NCBI RefSeq assembly: GCF_963855985.1
Contig: NC_087106.1
Location: 6,865,001 to 6,929,000 of the forward strand
Length of the DNA: 64,000 nucleotides
Source: Ostrinia nubilalis
Taxonomy: Eukaryota; Arthropoda; Insecta; Lepidoptera; Crambidae
Direction of reading: 5' to 3'
The position numbers and the translations under genes are program-made. Shown one piece after another: positions 1 through 10,049 of the stretch. The notes beneath the pieces are model-generated. The model was not told the origin of the DNA. It searched no databases and saw only the letters and a list, made by a program, of their open reading frames with translations. How positions within the stretch are numbered: position 1 is the first letter of the stretch; every line of letters begins with the position of its first letter.

Positions 1-323
1 CAGTTTTCTTACAAAAGCATTATTTTGATCTTTGCCACCGCTTAATTCACTGTGACTAATCGGAACTCACCTGACAATTTATTATAATGGACAATCGTAT
101 TACCTCTTCATTCTATTTTAGTAAATCTCAAGTAACATAGATTTATTGACTGGTTAGAAAGTTTCAAAGAAAAAGTTAAAAGTTTTTAATACGAATTTAG
201 GTAACTACTTATAGTGATAAGAAAATTAATTTGTATTTTTTAAGATTGGATTAGCACCTATCTAGTGGTTAATTGCTTCTACAGCTGCTATACAGCTGTA
301 TAAAATGGGTCATTTTTATTCTT

Positions 324-711
324 TTAACCCTTTCACGCATATGGGACACATTTGTCCCCACATAGTTTTCACAATTTACAGTAATACTGGTTAAGTTAAA
401 CCATTTGTAGTTTAATATTCTTAAATTTTATTATTACCTTTTATGATTATGCGCTAGAAATAATAAAAAACTTGATTACATGTATAAAAAAATACTGGCA
501 CAACATGTGAAAAAAAAATTTGTTAGACGTCAAAATTGAAAATTATTTTTTTATTACTTATAGGCTTTCTGCCACTGTGTTTCTTCCAATTTTACATTCA
601 ATGGTAAGTATAATTACAGTTTCATTGCATATTTTCGTTTATCCTCGTACGAGTTAGGAATATTATGTAAAAATCTAATTGGGACACGGGTGTCCCTATA
701 TGCGTCAAGGG
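324..711. mobile_element. piggyBac-like MITE (decayed)
   Basis: Inverted ends about 34 bp long: the left end reads TTAA, then CCCTTTCACGCATAT, then a GGGACA..TGTCCCC hairpin; the right end (675-711) is its degenerate reverse complement. A TTAA at 324-327 abuts the CCC terminus, the pattern expected of piggyBac-type elements. The roughly 350 bp interior is AT-rich and has no transposase. The right-hand TTAA is not preserved. Superfamily is inferred from the terminus only. Confidence 0.5.
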
Positions 712-923
712 AAACTTGGTTCTTACTAAGGATATTGTTTGCGTCGTTATAATTTGTATGTTTATATCGATGTTTTATTATAATATTCATACATTTTTTG
801 TAAACCATTTGTCTTCAAATCGACATAAAAAAATTAGCTCTGGAAAGACGAAATTTTGGAAGTCATGAAGTCATGATAACTGATGATAGCGACAATGAGG
901 ATGGTTTCCTCCTGGATAAAAGG

Positions 924-1620
924 GCGTCTACTGCTACTCGGCTCCCCTGAGGACTTCCACAACGATCGTTTCTGTGCTGCTCGTATACATGAATGTATAC
1001 GAGAAGCACAGAAACATGAGGCCTGCCACACTGCGTCTTCCTATCCGTGGGCGCCACTTGAGAAATTTTCTGCCCTCACTTCTACGAGCTATATGCCCTA
1101 CCCACTGCCGCGAAAGTTTGACAATTCTGCGGGCTATGTCTGTTACTTTGGCTCTCCTGCGGATCTCCTCATCAAAATTTGGGTGACTTTGAGCCTTCTC
1201 ATGAGGCCCATAGTGAAGGAATACGTCTCCGTTCCGTACGCCATCACTGCCAACACACATTGGTCAAAGACTTTCTATCGATGGTCTTGAGACACTGCGG
1301 TATTTTTGATAAGAAGATGTCGCGAAGCTTCACGGATGTTGTCCCCCCGAGTAAGATTCAACGATTGTAGTCACGGCACGGCTGAGACCTTGGAAGACCT
1401 AGAATCAATGCTCTATGGCCTCAGTAGAGGCTCTCAATAAATGGGATTCAAAATAAATAAGGACAAGACGAAAAAATTATGTCAAATATCCGTGTTACAG
1501 CACTCCTTTGATGGTTAGAGACTCTACACTCAAAGTTGTTCTTGGAACAAACAGTCAAATTAGGTAGGTCTACGAACTTCAAGAAAGATGTCTATGATGA
1601 GAGGAGGATCAAACATACAA
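924..1620 (-). mobile_element. RTE-clade LINE relic with 5' inversion
   Basis: From about 924 to 1366 the minus strand encodes decayed C-terminal RTE polyprotein (motifs EEIRRR, VTDIARRI, GHIARR), matching the better copy at 10060-11408. From about 1380 to 1620 the orientation flips: the plus strand carries the neighbouring upstream part of the same reverse transcriptase (region just after the FADD box up to the VNRRIQ region). The two blocks meet in element coordinates near VNRRIQ, so this is one copy with an inverted 5' part. Frameshifts and stops are frequent, and no target-site duplication was found. A 46 bp palindrome at 969-1014 replaces part of the 3' region. Confidence 0.75.
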
Positions 1621-1776
1621 ATCCGTAAGATAAGACGCTATTTATTTTAAATTTATTATTATAAATATTAATATTATGCTTATTGATTAAATTTCATTTG
1701 TATTTTTAGTTTGGTTTGTATTTGTTTTGCAACAAAAGCGTCGAAGTATTTTATTTCCAATATATGAGGCAATGTT

Positions 1777-1945
1777 TACCTTAACGCATATAGGGACATA
1801 TGTGTCCCCTACTGAAAAACACTGAAATACATAGCACTTATATTTTCTGTACTACTTTTATGTTAAATTAGACTAAAATAAATAGATATAACTAAAGAAA
1901 AAATAATTTTATGGCTTGGATTAGTTATAAGCGTGTAAGGGTTAA
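1777..1945. mobile_element. piggyBac-like MITE, second copy (shorter)
   Basis: The left end (TTAACGCATATAGGGACA, then a TGTCCCC half) repeats the end of the 324-711 element. The right end GTAAGGGTTAA at 1935-1945 is the reverse complement of the family terminus and keeps a TTAA. The two elements flank the inverted LINE relic. Confidence 0.4.
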
Positions 1946-1967
1946 AGTCTGTATAAGTGCTTATCGC

Positions 1968-2060
1968 GGAAAAACTTGGATGCAGACAGCGCAGGACTTC
2001 CGGTATTCGTGCAAATATTTGGGGGAAGCATTTATCCAGCAGTGGACACTATTTGGCTGA
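1968..2060 (+). pseudogene. RTE LINE 3' coding end
   Basis: The plus strand encodes the last ~30 residues of the RTE polyprotein (TWMQTAQD ... GEAFIQQWT, then stop TGA at 2058-2060). The copy is 5'-truncated. Its tail continues after a MITE insertion as TGAATCGAACGAACG at 2184-2198. Confidence 0.8.
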
Positions 2061-2183
2061 TGCCCGTTTTCACCGTCAATTCCTAATTTTTAAGTGACCC
2101 CTATGAAATTCATCTACGAAAATCGTTTAACTAAAGTGATACTTAGTCAGGGAACGCTCAAGGATTGATGGTGAAAACGGTCA
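2061..2183. mobile_element. MITE of the TGCCCGTTTTCACC family, copy 1
   Basis: Terminal inverted repeats start TGCCCGTTTTCACC. It sits in the 3' tail of an RTE LINE fragment. The flanking 3 bp TGA occurs on both sides (2058-2060 and 2184-2186), and removing the element restores the LINE tail (GGCTGAATCGAACGAACG). A 3 bp T-N-A duplication suggests PIF/Harbinger-type transposition. No coding capacity. Confidence 0.75.
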
Positions 2184-2200
2184 TGAATCGAACGAACGAA

Positions 2201-2268
2201 TATCGGTCGTTGTGGAAACCCTTGGGAATGCATTCAGCAGAGTACTTCAGCTGAAACGTACGAACGAT
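2201..2268 (+). mobile_element. RTE LINE 3' tail, tandem to the previous one
   Basis: Matches CGGTCGTTGTGGAAACCCTTGG... through GCTGAAACGTACGAACG, the end of the same RTE family. It lies directly after the tail of the preceding fragment, so two LINE 3' ends are in tandem. Confidence 0.65.
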
Positions 2269-4112
2269 TAACGATGCGTTAATACAACCTTAATATATAT
2301 TTTCCAGTTTAAAAAAACTCAAGTACAGCTTTTAAACAGCTTATTGGGCCATTCTTAAATTTGTGCCAATTTTTTTTTAAAAATTAAACTTTTTTTATTT
2401 AAACTTTTTGCGATGTGTATCGAAAGTATAAACCAAAAGCATACTTTTGATGTATATGGACAACCTTAAAGCCCTCGGAAAGTAAACAAAATAGCCTACG
2501 TAAACACGGCTGTGACACTGCATGACACGGATGTGACAGTTTTACATTTTTACTGTAAATATTTATATTTATGTTGTTAAATTTATATCATCATAGTTTA
2601 AATTGATTAAGAATAAAATACACTAAATTCATTTTATCAACAAAGGAGTTATTTGGTAATAATGAACTTTTTTCTGAACATCTAAAAATTTAATAAAAAT
2701 TGAGATCAAAAGTACCATCAGGTAGTTAATATATCTACTACATAATAAAAAAATAGACTCTTTATTATTGGCACTATCTGATCATGCTTCCGATATGCTA
2801 CCTACATGGTTTCGATATGATATGCTTAACAAATTAGTAAATCTTAAACACAGTAATTGAGTATCAAATGAGATTTCTGTAGGATTCACATAACAGTTAG
2901 TTTTGACAAGTTAAACATGTTTCATAGTCACTTTACCACTAAAAATATGGTTAATAGCAATTCCTTTTAAAACAAAACTGACCACCCCTGCAGGGCCTTT
3001 ACTGGGAGCTGTCTCAGTAAAATTTGATATTACTGCAGAAATGAGAAAGTGCAATCATTTTTCCTTCGTGGCATCTAGAAAATCATACTAGCGAAAAATC
3101 AGTATACTTACTAAAAGGCTACTCCTAAAAATTGCACAATACACAAAAAAAATTAGCAGAACAACAAAAACTATTAAAATAATAAAAATAAAATGTCACA
3201 ACCAAGCGTTTTAATGTCACGACCATGTGCTTAAATAGTTTGCGGTGGTGACACATTTTTAATACCATGGCCGTGACAATTTGAAACGTGTCCGATATAT
3301 CCAAAAAACTATCTGTGAATTAGCAGATCTTGTGTAATTATCTGAAACTATGCTGCATGAGGTACATAATTATATTTTAAACAATAGCGTGACATTGATA
3401 CCTACCTTTAAAAACAGTACACGGGATGGACGTGTTATGGTTGTCCCTTTTTTCAAATAAATAGGAAATATTTTTTTGCGGCTCACTCACTACGTTCAGC
3501 CATTTGCAAATCTAATAAGATGATAATGTTACTGTTCTAAAAAAACTTAGCAAGGGATGTCAATATAAAAGATAGTTTTTTTACCGAGTTATTTTTTGTT
3601 TATTATATATATAATTATTGATATATATTTTTAACAGTCTTATAAAACATATATTAATCTTGCATAATTACTGTAATATTTATCAAAATAACTTAACATC
3701 TCTTCAGAAAAAAACATTTTATGTCCAAATCTGGGAATCTCACACTACACGGTCCGTGACATTTTGGACTTGTAATTTTTTTTAAATATTCTTCTAATAG
3801 TTTTAAGATAAAAATTATATTCGGCCTAGTTAATAGAGGTATTTTACTAAGTAAATTAATATACAGTGCACTGATTTTCTTAAAAAACATATGCTATTCT
3901 TACATCTCACACAAAAATGCGTAAGAATAAGAATGGCCCTATTATGCCACTTAGTATACCTACCTACAAATGTATAGATCGATACCATATGGCAGCTCGT
4001 AAACTCTGACACCTGTTTTGCAACCAGATAACAAGCGTAGATAAATCTCCCATTACCCACGAAAAAAACATTAACCTGTTTCTCTTAAAACACAATATCC
4101 CAACTAATCCCA
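2269..4112. other. AT-rich stretch with scattered TGACA motifs
   Basis: No gene recognised. TGACA or TGTCA in similar contexts (CCGTGACAAT, GCGTGACATT, ATGTCACGACC and others) recurs at about 2509, 2528, 3192, 3214, 3248, 3272, 3388 and 3756, which might mark an old unclassified element. Short reading frames here (for example 3830-4060) have no recognisable domain. Confidence 0.4.
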
Positions 4113-4347
4113 ACTATAATATTATAAATGCGAAAGTAACTCTGTCTGTCTGTCTGTCTGTCTGTTACGCTTTCCCGCTTAAACCTCGCAACCGATTTTG
4201 ATGAAATTTGGCATAGAGATAGTTTGAGTCCCGGGAAAGAACATAGGATAGTTTTTATCCCGGTTTTTGAAACAGGGACGCGCGCGATAAAGTTTTTCTG
4301 TGACAGACAAAATTCCACGCGGGCGAAGCCGCGGGCGGAAAGCTAGT
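4113..4347 (+). mobile_element. Helitron-like non-autonomous element, family A
   Basis: Starts with ATAATATTATAAATGCGAAAG, a GTCT microsatellite (4141-4165), then a core around GATTTTGATGAAATTTGGCAT. It ends with GAAGCCGCGGGCGGAAAGCTAGT. The CCGC/GCGG hairpin just before a terminal CTAG followed by T is the expected Helitron 3' end. A 3'-truncated relative is at 59516-59686. No Rep/helicase coding sequence. Confidence 0.6.
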
Positions 4348-5285
4348 TATCTTATATTTTTACTACGCAGGAAGGAGCGATGAAATCATCCGCATAATTC
4401 GCTTACAATGGCGGGCTCAAATTGCGCAGGCGAAGGCGGCAGCGAGCGCCGCGGGCGCACGCCACTCTTTATAATTTGATCACATTTGTAGCGGACAATG
4501 CTGGCCCAAAGCGGCCAGACGACAGATGGACAGGGGAATCGGTGGAGATGAGATGTGTAAGTGCAACTAACTTAGAAAATTTTCAGACATTGGGCGTGGC
4601 TTCGTTCAGCATAAAGTCATCACGTCCACTGCAGGAGCACGGCCTCCTTCAGTTTACTAAAAGCAAAAGGACAATTTGGTGTACCTACACTTCGCTCGAT
4701 GGCCAGACAGGTTGGGAAGGAAGAAATTTATACATTAAAGTAGATAATTGTTACAAAAGTGCAGTTATCAGTTAGGTATCTTTGAAGAGTAGATCTTTGT
4801 AGGTCCTACTCCCAAGTTTTGGTAAAAGGACTTCGCCAAAACACCGTATAAGATATGAATTAAATGATAGACAGCAACATAAAATATGAAAAAAAAACTT
4901 ATGTTTTTCTATTTAGTTCCTGCCAATTCAAAGATCTCACTGAATAGCGCACTGAATTGAAGTGCACGTGAAAGATGACATGCTCAATGGAGCTTTAGAA
5001 AAAAAAACTTACATAAGTGTCGACTCCACACCTCCCCTGTCCCCACCTCGGACGCGACTCCTTCAGTGGAGTGGCCCGAGGCGCACAATGGTCGCTACTT
5101 TTTCTCGACAATAATAAACATTTGTATTCCGCGCGCGAGAGCTGACCGAGGCTTACACTACGAGTATGGGCCATTTTATTCCAGACAATTTTAGCTAGAT
5201 AAGCTTTATTTTATTGAATTGACTGAAAATTTCTGTTGTTTCAAATAGGTTCATACTTATATTATTAATAATCATACCGACCTAA
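4348..5285. other. Unassigned stretch with two GC-richer patches
   Basis: GC-richer DNA at about 4400-4560 and 5030-5160 interrupts the AT-rich background. An open frame of 117 codons (4422-4775, plus) has no recognised domain and no convincing splice context, so I do not call it a gene. No repeat family recognised. Confidence 0.4.
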
Positions 5286-5426
5286 TAGACTGAGTTTCTT
5301 CTGCCACTTCTTCTCAGCACCTGCCCATATGTTGTCCCGAAGTGTAGGTAGCTACTTATTTAGGACGTGTACAAGCGACCTGGAAAGGGCCTAGGTACTG
5401 AATAAATGAATTGATTTGATTTGATT
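5286..5426 (+). mobile_element. LINE 3' end with TTTGA tail
   Basis: Begins GACTGAGTTTCTTCTGCC, continues through CCTGGAAAGGGCCTAGG and ends with an (ATTTG)n-like tail (GAATTGATTTGATTTGATT). A degenerate second copy is at 41924-42003. The simple-repeat tail after AATAAATGAA is typical of an insect LINE 3' terminus. LINE clade not determined. Confidence 0.5.
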
Positions 5427-5454
5427 CGCTTGTAGAAAAAGCTCACAGTATTCG

Positions 5455-5650
5455 GATCTAGAACTTATGGCCGTTGGGATAGAAAAGTTCTCGAGTGGCG
5501 ACCATGGGGCGGAAGATGTTAGTGTGGGCATGGCCTCCCACTAAGTGGACGGATGATCTGGTGAAGTCGCGGGAAGCACCTGGATGCGGGCAGCGCAAGA
5601 CTTTGTTGTGAAAATCCTTAGTGGTGGCCTTTTCCCGTCATTTGGCTGAA
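5455..5650 (+). pseudogene. RTE LINE 3' coding end
   Basis: Plus-strand fragment of the RTE C-terminus from the DGRWGRKVLEWRP region to the terminal GGCTGAAAC, matching 10065-10262 in reverse. Indels break the frame. Confidence 0.75.
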
Positions 5651-5675
5651 ACATTTTTTTTCAGGTTCAATAATG

Positions 5676-5835
5676 TCTCCATAGCTCAATGATGAGATTC
5701 AGTCTGCAGTCGCACGGCAAGTGAAGAGTTGAGAATTCAAGTCCCGTTTGAGACAAGTACCCACAATTAAGCTTTGCTTGACTTTAGTAGTTTGGGGTTA
5801 AGTGAGTACTGTGATGATTGCAAGATTTTTAATTT
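5676..5835 (+). mobile_element. Decayed tRNA-derived SINE
   Basis: CATAGCTCAATGATGAGA resembles an A box, and GAGAATTCAAGTCCCG resembles a B box about 45 bp downstream. Both deviate from consensus. The body is about 75 bp long with no clear A tail. Confidence 0.35.
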
Positions 5836-8496
5836 GAATGAATCTAATAATATACTTTCGGAAACTAAATATGCCTACTAAATCAAAAGTTTTGTATCTT
5901 GTTCCGAGCTATTATATTTTTGTTACTCAATAAAAAAAAACTGAATTGGCACGCCATGATTGGCCACTAAACTGTTTACATAAATTATAGTATTTAAAAT
6001 AATTACTTTGATTTATAATCAATAAGCAATAAACATTAAAATGATTACATTCACAAAGATTTTTAATAAAATTAACACAACATAAGGTGATGGTTACAAA
6101 TTTTAAGTGGACGGTCATAATCGTAAAACTGGACAGAAATATTATAAACAAAGTAATCACAATATTAATCATAGCAAGCTTTCACATGGTAAGTCTAGAA
6201 GTAAGCTTGATGTCCACTTGTACAGCTTGAATGCTATACTTTTTAACCGACTTCAAAAATGAGGAGGACGGGACTATTCCCACCTCTCGTTCCCACCACT
6301 GCAACTCCTGTGAAGCCAGGATCTACAGCTTGAACGCCATAAAAACCCAACCGATGAAGGTCAAGTTTAAAAAATGAGGAGGACGTAGGTCTTTCAATTT
6401 GGTTTTACATTTTGGTGAGTAAAAACTTCAGAAAGGAGTTTTAGCTGAAATATTACTAAGGTTACCTGGTACCGGTAGGTACATGTAGGTAAGTATTCTA
6501 GGAAAAGAAAACTTTTTTTTTAAATATTTTTTACATAAAAGTTCTTTTTGTGTCTAGAATGTATCAAGGTTATTATAAAAATTCGATTAAAAAAAAACTG
6601 CTTAATACTTTTATCTTTTTATTTTATCACTTATCTACTACTGCTTTTCAGAACTTAACTACTACTTATAATAACTGCACAAATGCTAGCATATCATAGC
6701 ACTAGCCCAGTAGACAGATTGCCTTATTAGCATATCAACCAGTACGAAGCCACGTAATAAATTTGACCATACCGGGTGTAAGTTGCGACATGGGAATATA
6801 CTAAGGAATTCAGAAGCAGTTATACATTAATATTCGGAGTGATGTATGTGTGTTTGTTGAATCAAGGTCGTACTTACTGTGTTTCAAAAAGTTTATTTTT
6901 TATTTTTCCACTTGGCAAGGTTTTAACAGAGTTAACAATGCCTAGAAGCAAAGTCTATAATTAAAAATCCTTCATAAACTCTTTGATTGATTTAAGTGAT
7001 AAATAATAATAATATCGTTAAAACCAAAATAAAATATTTTTAACCGACTTCAAAAAAGGAGGAAGTTCTATTTACTTGGAAGAGCATGTACCTCGTTCAC
7101 TTTTTATGACTATTTGTAACGTACTTATGTAATGTAACAGTTTCATTTTAATTTTCTTCCTGATTTGAACTGTCAATTCCATACGACATTAAATTGGTCC
7201 GGTTTAGGTAAAATTTTATGACTAATTTGAGTTTATAAATTGTTATTAATTCTAACATCAACTTCCATGCCAATACTTAAAGGTTTTCTATTTCAAATTC
7301 TCTCCATCCATCTTTCCAAGTCTGTCTCCGTTATGTCTGAGCCACCATTTCACCTCAAGCATGTGAATTGTCAATATTAAAATTAAATTTAGAAAGTCTT
7401 AAGTTAATCATGAGTAAAAAGAATCCGTACGAAAACCTTTGACATTTGGTAGCATTTATAAACTGCGTCAATAAATTACAGCGTTTTAGCCATGATCGTC
7501 CGTAAAAGTGCCGATACGGACTTCTAATGTGCCCAGTGATGTCTCACTTAATGTGGGAACTAGCGCACTATCGCTAATAGAAAAGTAAAGTGGAGCGTAC
7601 ACTGAGCGAAGTTTTACAAAAACTAATAGCAGGAAGTGATTTGTTCTGATATTCTATAAAAATGCAATGATAACTTACTAAACTTTATTTAGTTACGAAA
7701 CATTAAAAAATACGCCAAAAAAATCATACATAAATCATTCATCATAGAAATAACTAAATTAATCATTCCAACTATTACTTACATTCATTAGCTATAGCTA
7801 GTCACATCCCAAAGTATAAAATATGTTCCAACTCAATACCCCACTAGAAGTATTTGAACCAGCCATCAAACTAGCGTTGCGTTGGTATTAATGTACCTAC
7901 ATTTTGATTGTAATGACTCTTCAAGACAATAACAGACAAATTAATTATCTTATTTACAGGGCAGGTATAATACTATTTTTGATCTCACTCAACATTTGGT
8001 GCGATTGCAGTCAAATACCTGCTTTCTGCTGCATAAAAAACAATGATTTTACTGATCCCATAATATAGTCCAAACTTCGCTTATAACTTTAGTAAATCAA
8101 ACTGTATAAATTTCAATCTTCTTAGGAGAATAATTCTTTACAATTTCTTAGGTTAGTTTTAACGGAAAACTAAAACCAACATCTTCAGTTCACCAATGTA
8201 CCCCGCGCCTTATGCTCCCAAACCGGCCGGTGCGTTTGACAATGATGTATTGTGGCCGAGAGTCAAAGGTTCGATTCTATTAACATTTTATAATTCGTTC
8301 CTGCTAGGATTGAGAGCTAGTTCGACCGCTGACAAATGGCCAATGACGGTGGGACTGCTGATTTTAAAGAATCAAGCACAAGATATTTAAATAAAATCAA
8401 ATAGGTGTTCGTAAAACTGTTATTTTTAATACTGATCTGATGTCATCTTCAATGCTGACCTTCTAAGTGTGTCTATTTCCTCAATGGTAACTTTAT
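5836..8496. other. AT-rich intergenic or intronic DNA
   Basis: No gene recognised. Two copies of a short repeat beginning TTTTTAACCGACTTCAAAAA lie at about 6240-6300 and 7037-7080, a motif I recognise as a common lepidopteran dispersed repeat. The frame at 8196-8390 is probably chance, although GGTTCGATTC at about 8265 resembles an isolated B box. Confidence 0.4.
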
Positions 8497-8614
8497 TATT
8501 CAAAAGTTCATCATCATCATCATCTCAGCCATAGGACGTCCACTACTGAACATAGGCCTCCCCCAATGCTTTCCATGTTACCCGGTTGGTAGCGGCCTGC
8601 GGTATTCAAAAGTT
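8497..8614 (-). mobile_element. RTE LINE micro-insertion (94 bp) with 12 bp TSD
   Basis: Element 8509-8602 is only the 3' end of the RTE family with an (ATG)n tail, minus strand. The perfect 12 bp target-site duplication TATTCAAAAGTT lies at 8497-8508 and 8603-8614, showing one complete, extremely 5'-truncated insertion. Confidence 0.85.
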
Positions 8615-8746
8615 ACCTACTCAAAATTTAAACTTATTTGCACTTTTTTTAAAAGGTTTCGATCTGTCAAAAAAATTACTAAGACCTGAATAATCTATCC
8701 CAGTTCTCTGAATGATGAACTTGAACTCGAATCTCCAGATGGTGAC

Positions 8747-8830
8747 ATCGTTGTGCTAAAAAGTGGCCTTTCATCCTTTTGGTCAGATATCGTTGTGCTA
8801 AAAAGTGGCCTTTCATCCTTTTGGTCAGAT
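8747..8830. repeat. Perfect 42 bp tandem duplication
   Basis: Two adjacent identical 42 bp units (8747-8788, 8789-8830) begin ATCGTTGTGCTAAAAAGTGG. Perfect identity implies a recent duplication or gene conversion (or an assembly artefact). Confidence 0.9.
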
Positions 8831-9407
8831 CTTATAAGCCGCCATCAGCTGACAACGTTTGACGTATTGGCTCAAAATGACTAACGGCTCACACAGAGTG
8901 ACACAGAACCAAAACGTTGATTTGGCATCGTCATAACGAATATAAATCTATTTTAAAGCAATTGTAGCCCTAGTTGTAAATGTTAAAGTACTTTTTTTAT
9001 TTATGCCAAGTTTTATGTATCGTGAAATGTTTCAAAACCTTTCTAATAATCCTCCAAACGGATTTCCCAATTCGTTCAGGTCCCTTTATCATAGTGTCAA
9101 AATACACCGTGATCATATTAATTTGATTATGCTACCAAACAAGAAACTTACACGTGTTTAGCATGAGATATAGCTTGTTCTCCCGTAATGACTTCGAACA
9201 GTTTCTGTCTTTGAAACACCAGTATAAGATATTAGACATAAAATATTTCTTATTTATGAAATGTCACTGAATAATAATGCTAGTTGTATTATAAATTAAG
9301 GCTAACCCGGTGAACTTCGTAGCGCCTATGTTCATCAGTAATAATCTAGGATTCTAATAGTGAAATAATTTTTCAAATCGGTCCAGTAGTTTTAAAGTAA
9401 GTATATG

Positions 9408-9518
9408 GACCTCTGTGGTTGAGAATTCCGGGTGAAGCTCGCTTCCACCTTCGGCCTGATCATCACTTACCATCAGGTGAGATACAGGCCAAGAGCTTCC
9501 ACGTTGTGAATAAAAAAA
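9408..9518 (+). mobile_element. SINE 3' tail
   Basis: GTGGTTGAGAATTCCGGGTG through CATCAGGTGAGATACAGGCC and an A-rich tail at about 9509-9518. It matches the 3' half of the tRNA-derived SINE at 53505-53775. Confidence 0.6.
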
Positions 9519-9715
9519 ATGAAAAAATTCAATACAAACAATCAAATCTTTAATTAATGTGAATCTATTTACCCTGTATTAAAGAATAAACAATGGATAT
9601 CTGGAACAAAAATATTTGTTTTACATCTAGATAAGTAACAACATTGTATCGAAAAAAAACAAGACTTCACAGTTAATGTCACTCGTTTGAATTTATTAAA
9701 TAAAGACATCAGCAG

Positions 9716-9900
9716 GCGGCGAACTCGAAAGACTTGGATCGGAACAAAAAATCGATAAAATCGAAGCGCGATCGAGCTCTTAATCGATTCAGCAAAACAA
9801 TTTCGTCGAGCGACATCTCGCATGCAGATGAGTTCTCACATTTTATATCTTCAGTGATATTTAGTGCGATTTTTTCATACATTCGTATAAAGGAATGTTA
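9716..9900 (+). other. Possible coding remnant, unidentified
   Basis: A plus-strand frame beginning after an AG at 9711-9712 reads QAANSKDLDRNKKSIKSKR and onward, charged and more protein-like than its surroundings. A minus frame over the same bases is also open. No domain recognised and no donor site identified. It could be a host exon, a transposon remnant or chance. Confidence 0.15.
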
Positions 9901-10049
9901 TATTAAAAATAAAATTATTGAGTTGTCAAAACACTAATTAGATTTTTTTTTCTAGAGGTAGTTAGTATCGAAATCTATAAAATATGATGTCATTTTGTCT
10001 CTATATTAAATTACTAAATTATACAAAATGGTGCACATAGAAGACGTTC

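Noticed and set aside
4422..4775. A 117-codon plus frame starting with an arginine-rich stretch.
   Set aside because: No recognisable domain, and its start lies in a GC-rich patch just after a Helitron-like end.
8260..8275. GGTTCGATTC, like a tRNA B box.
   Set aside because: No A box at a proper distance and no tail; probably chance.
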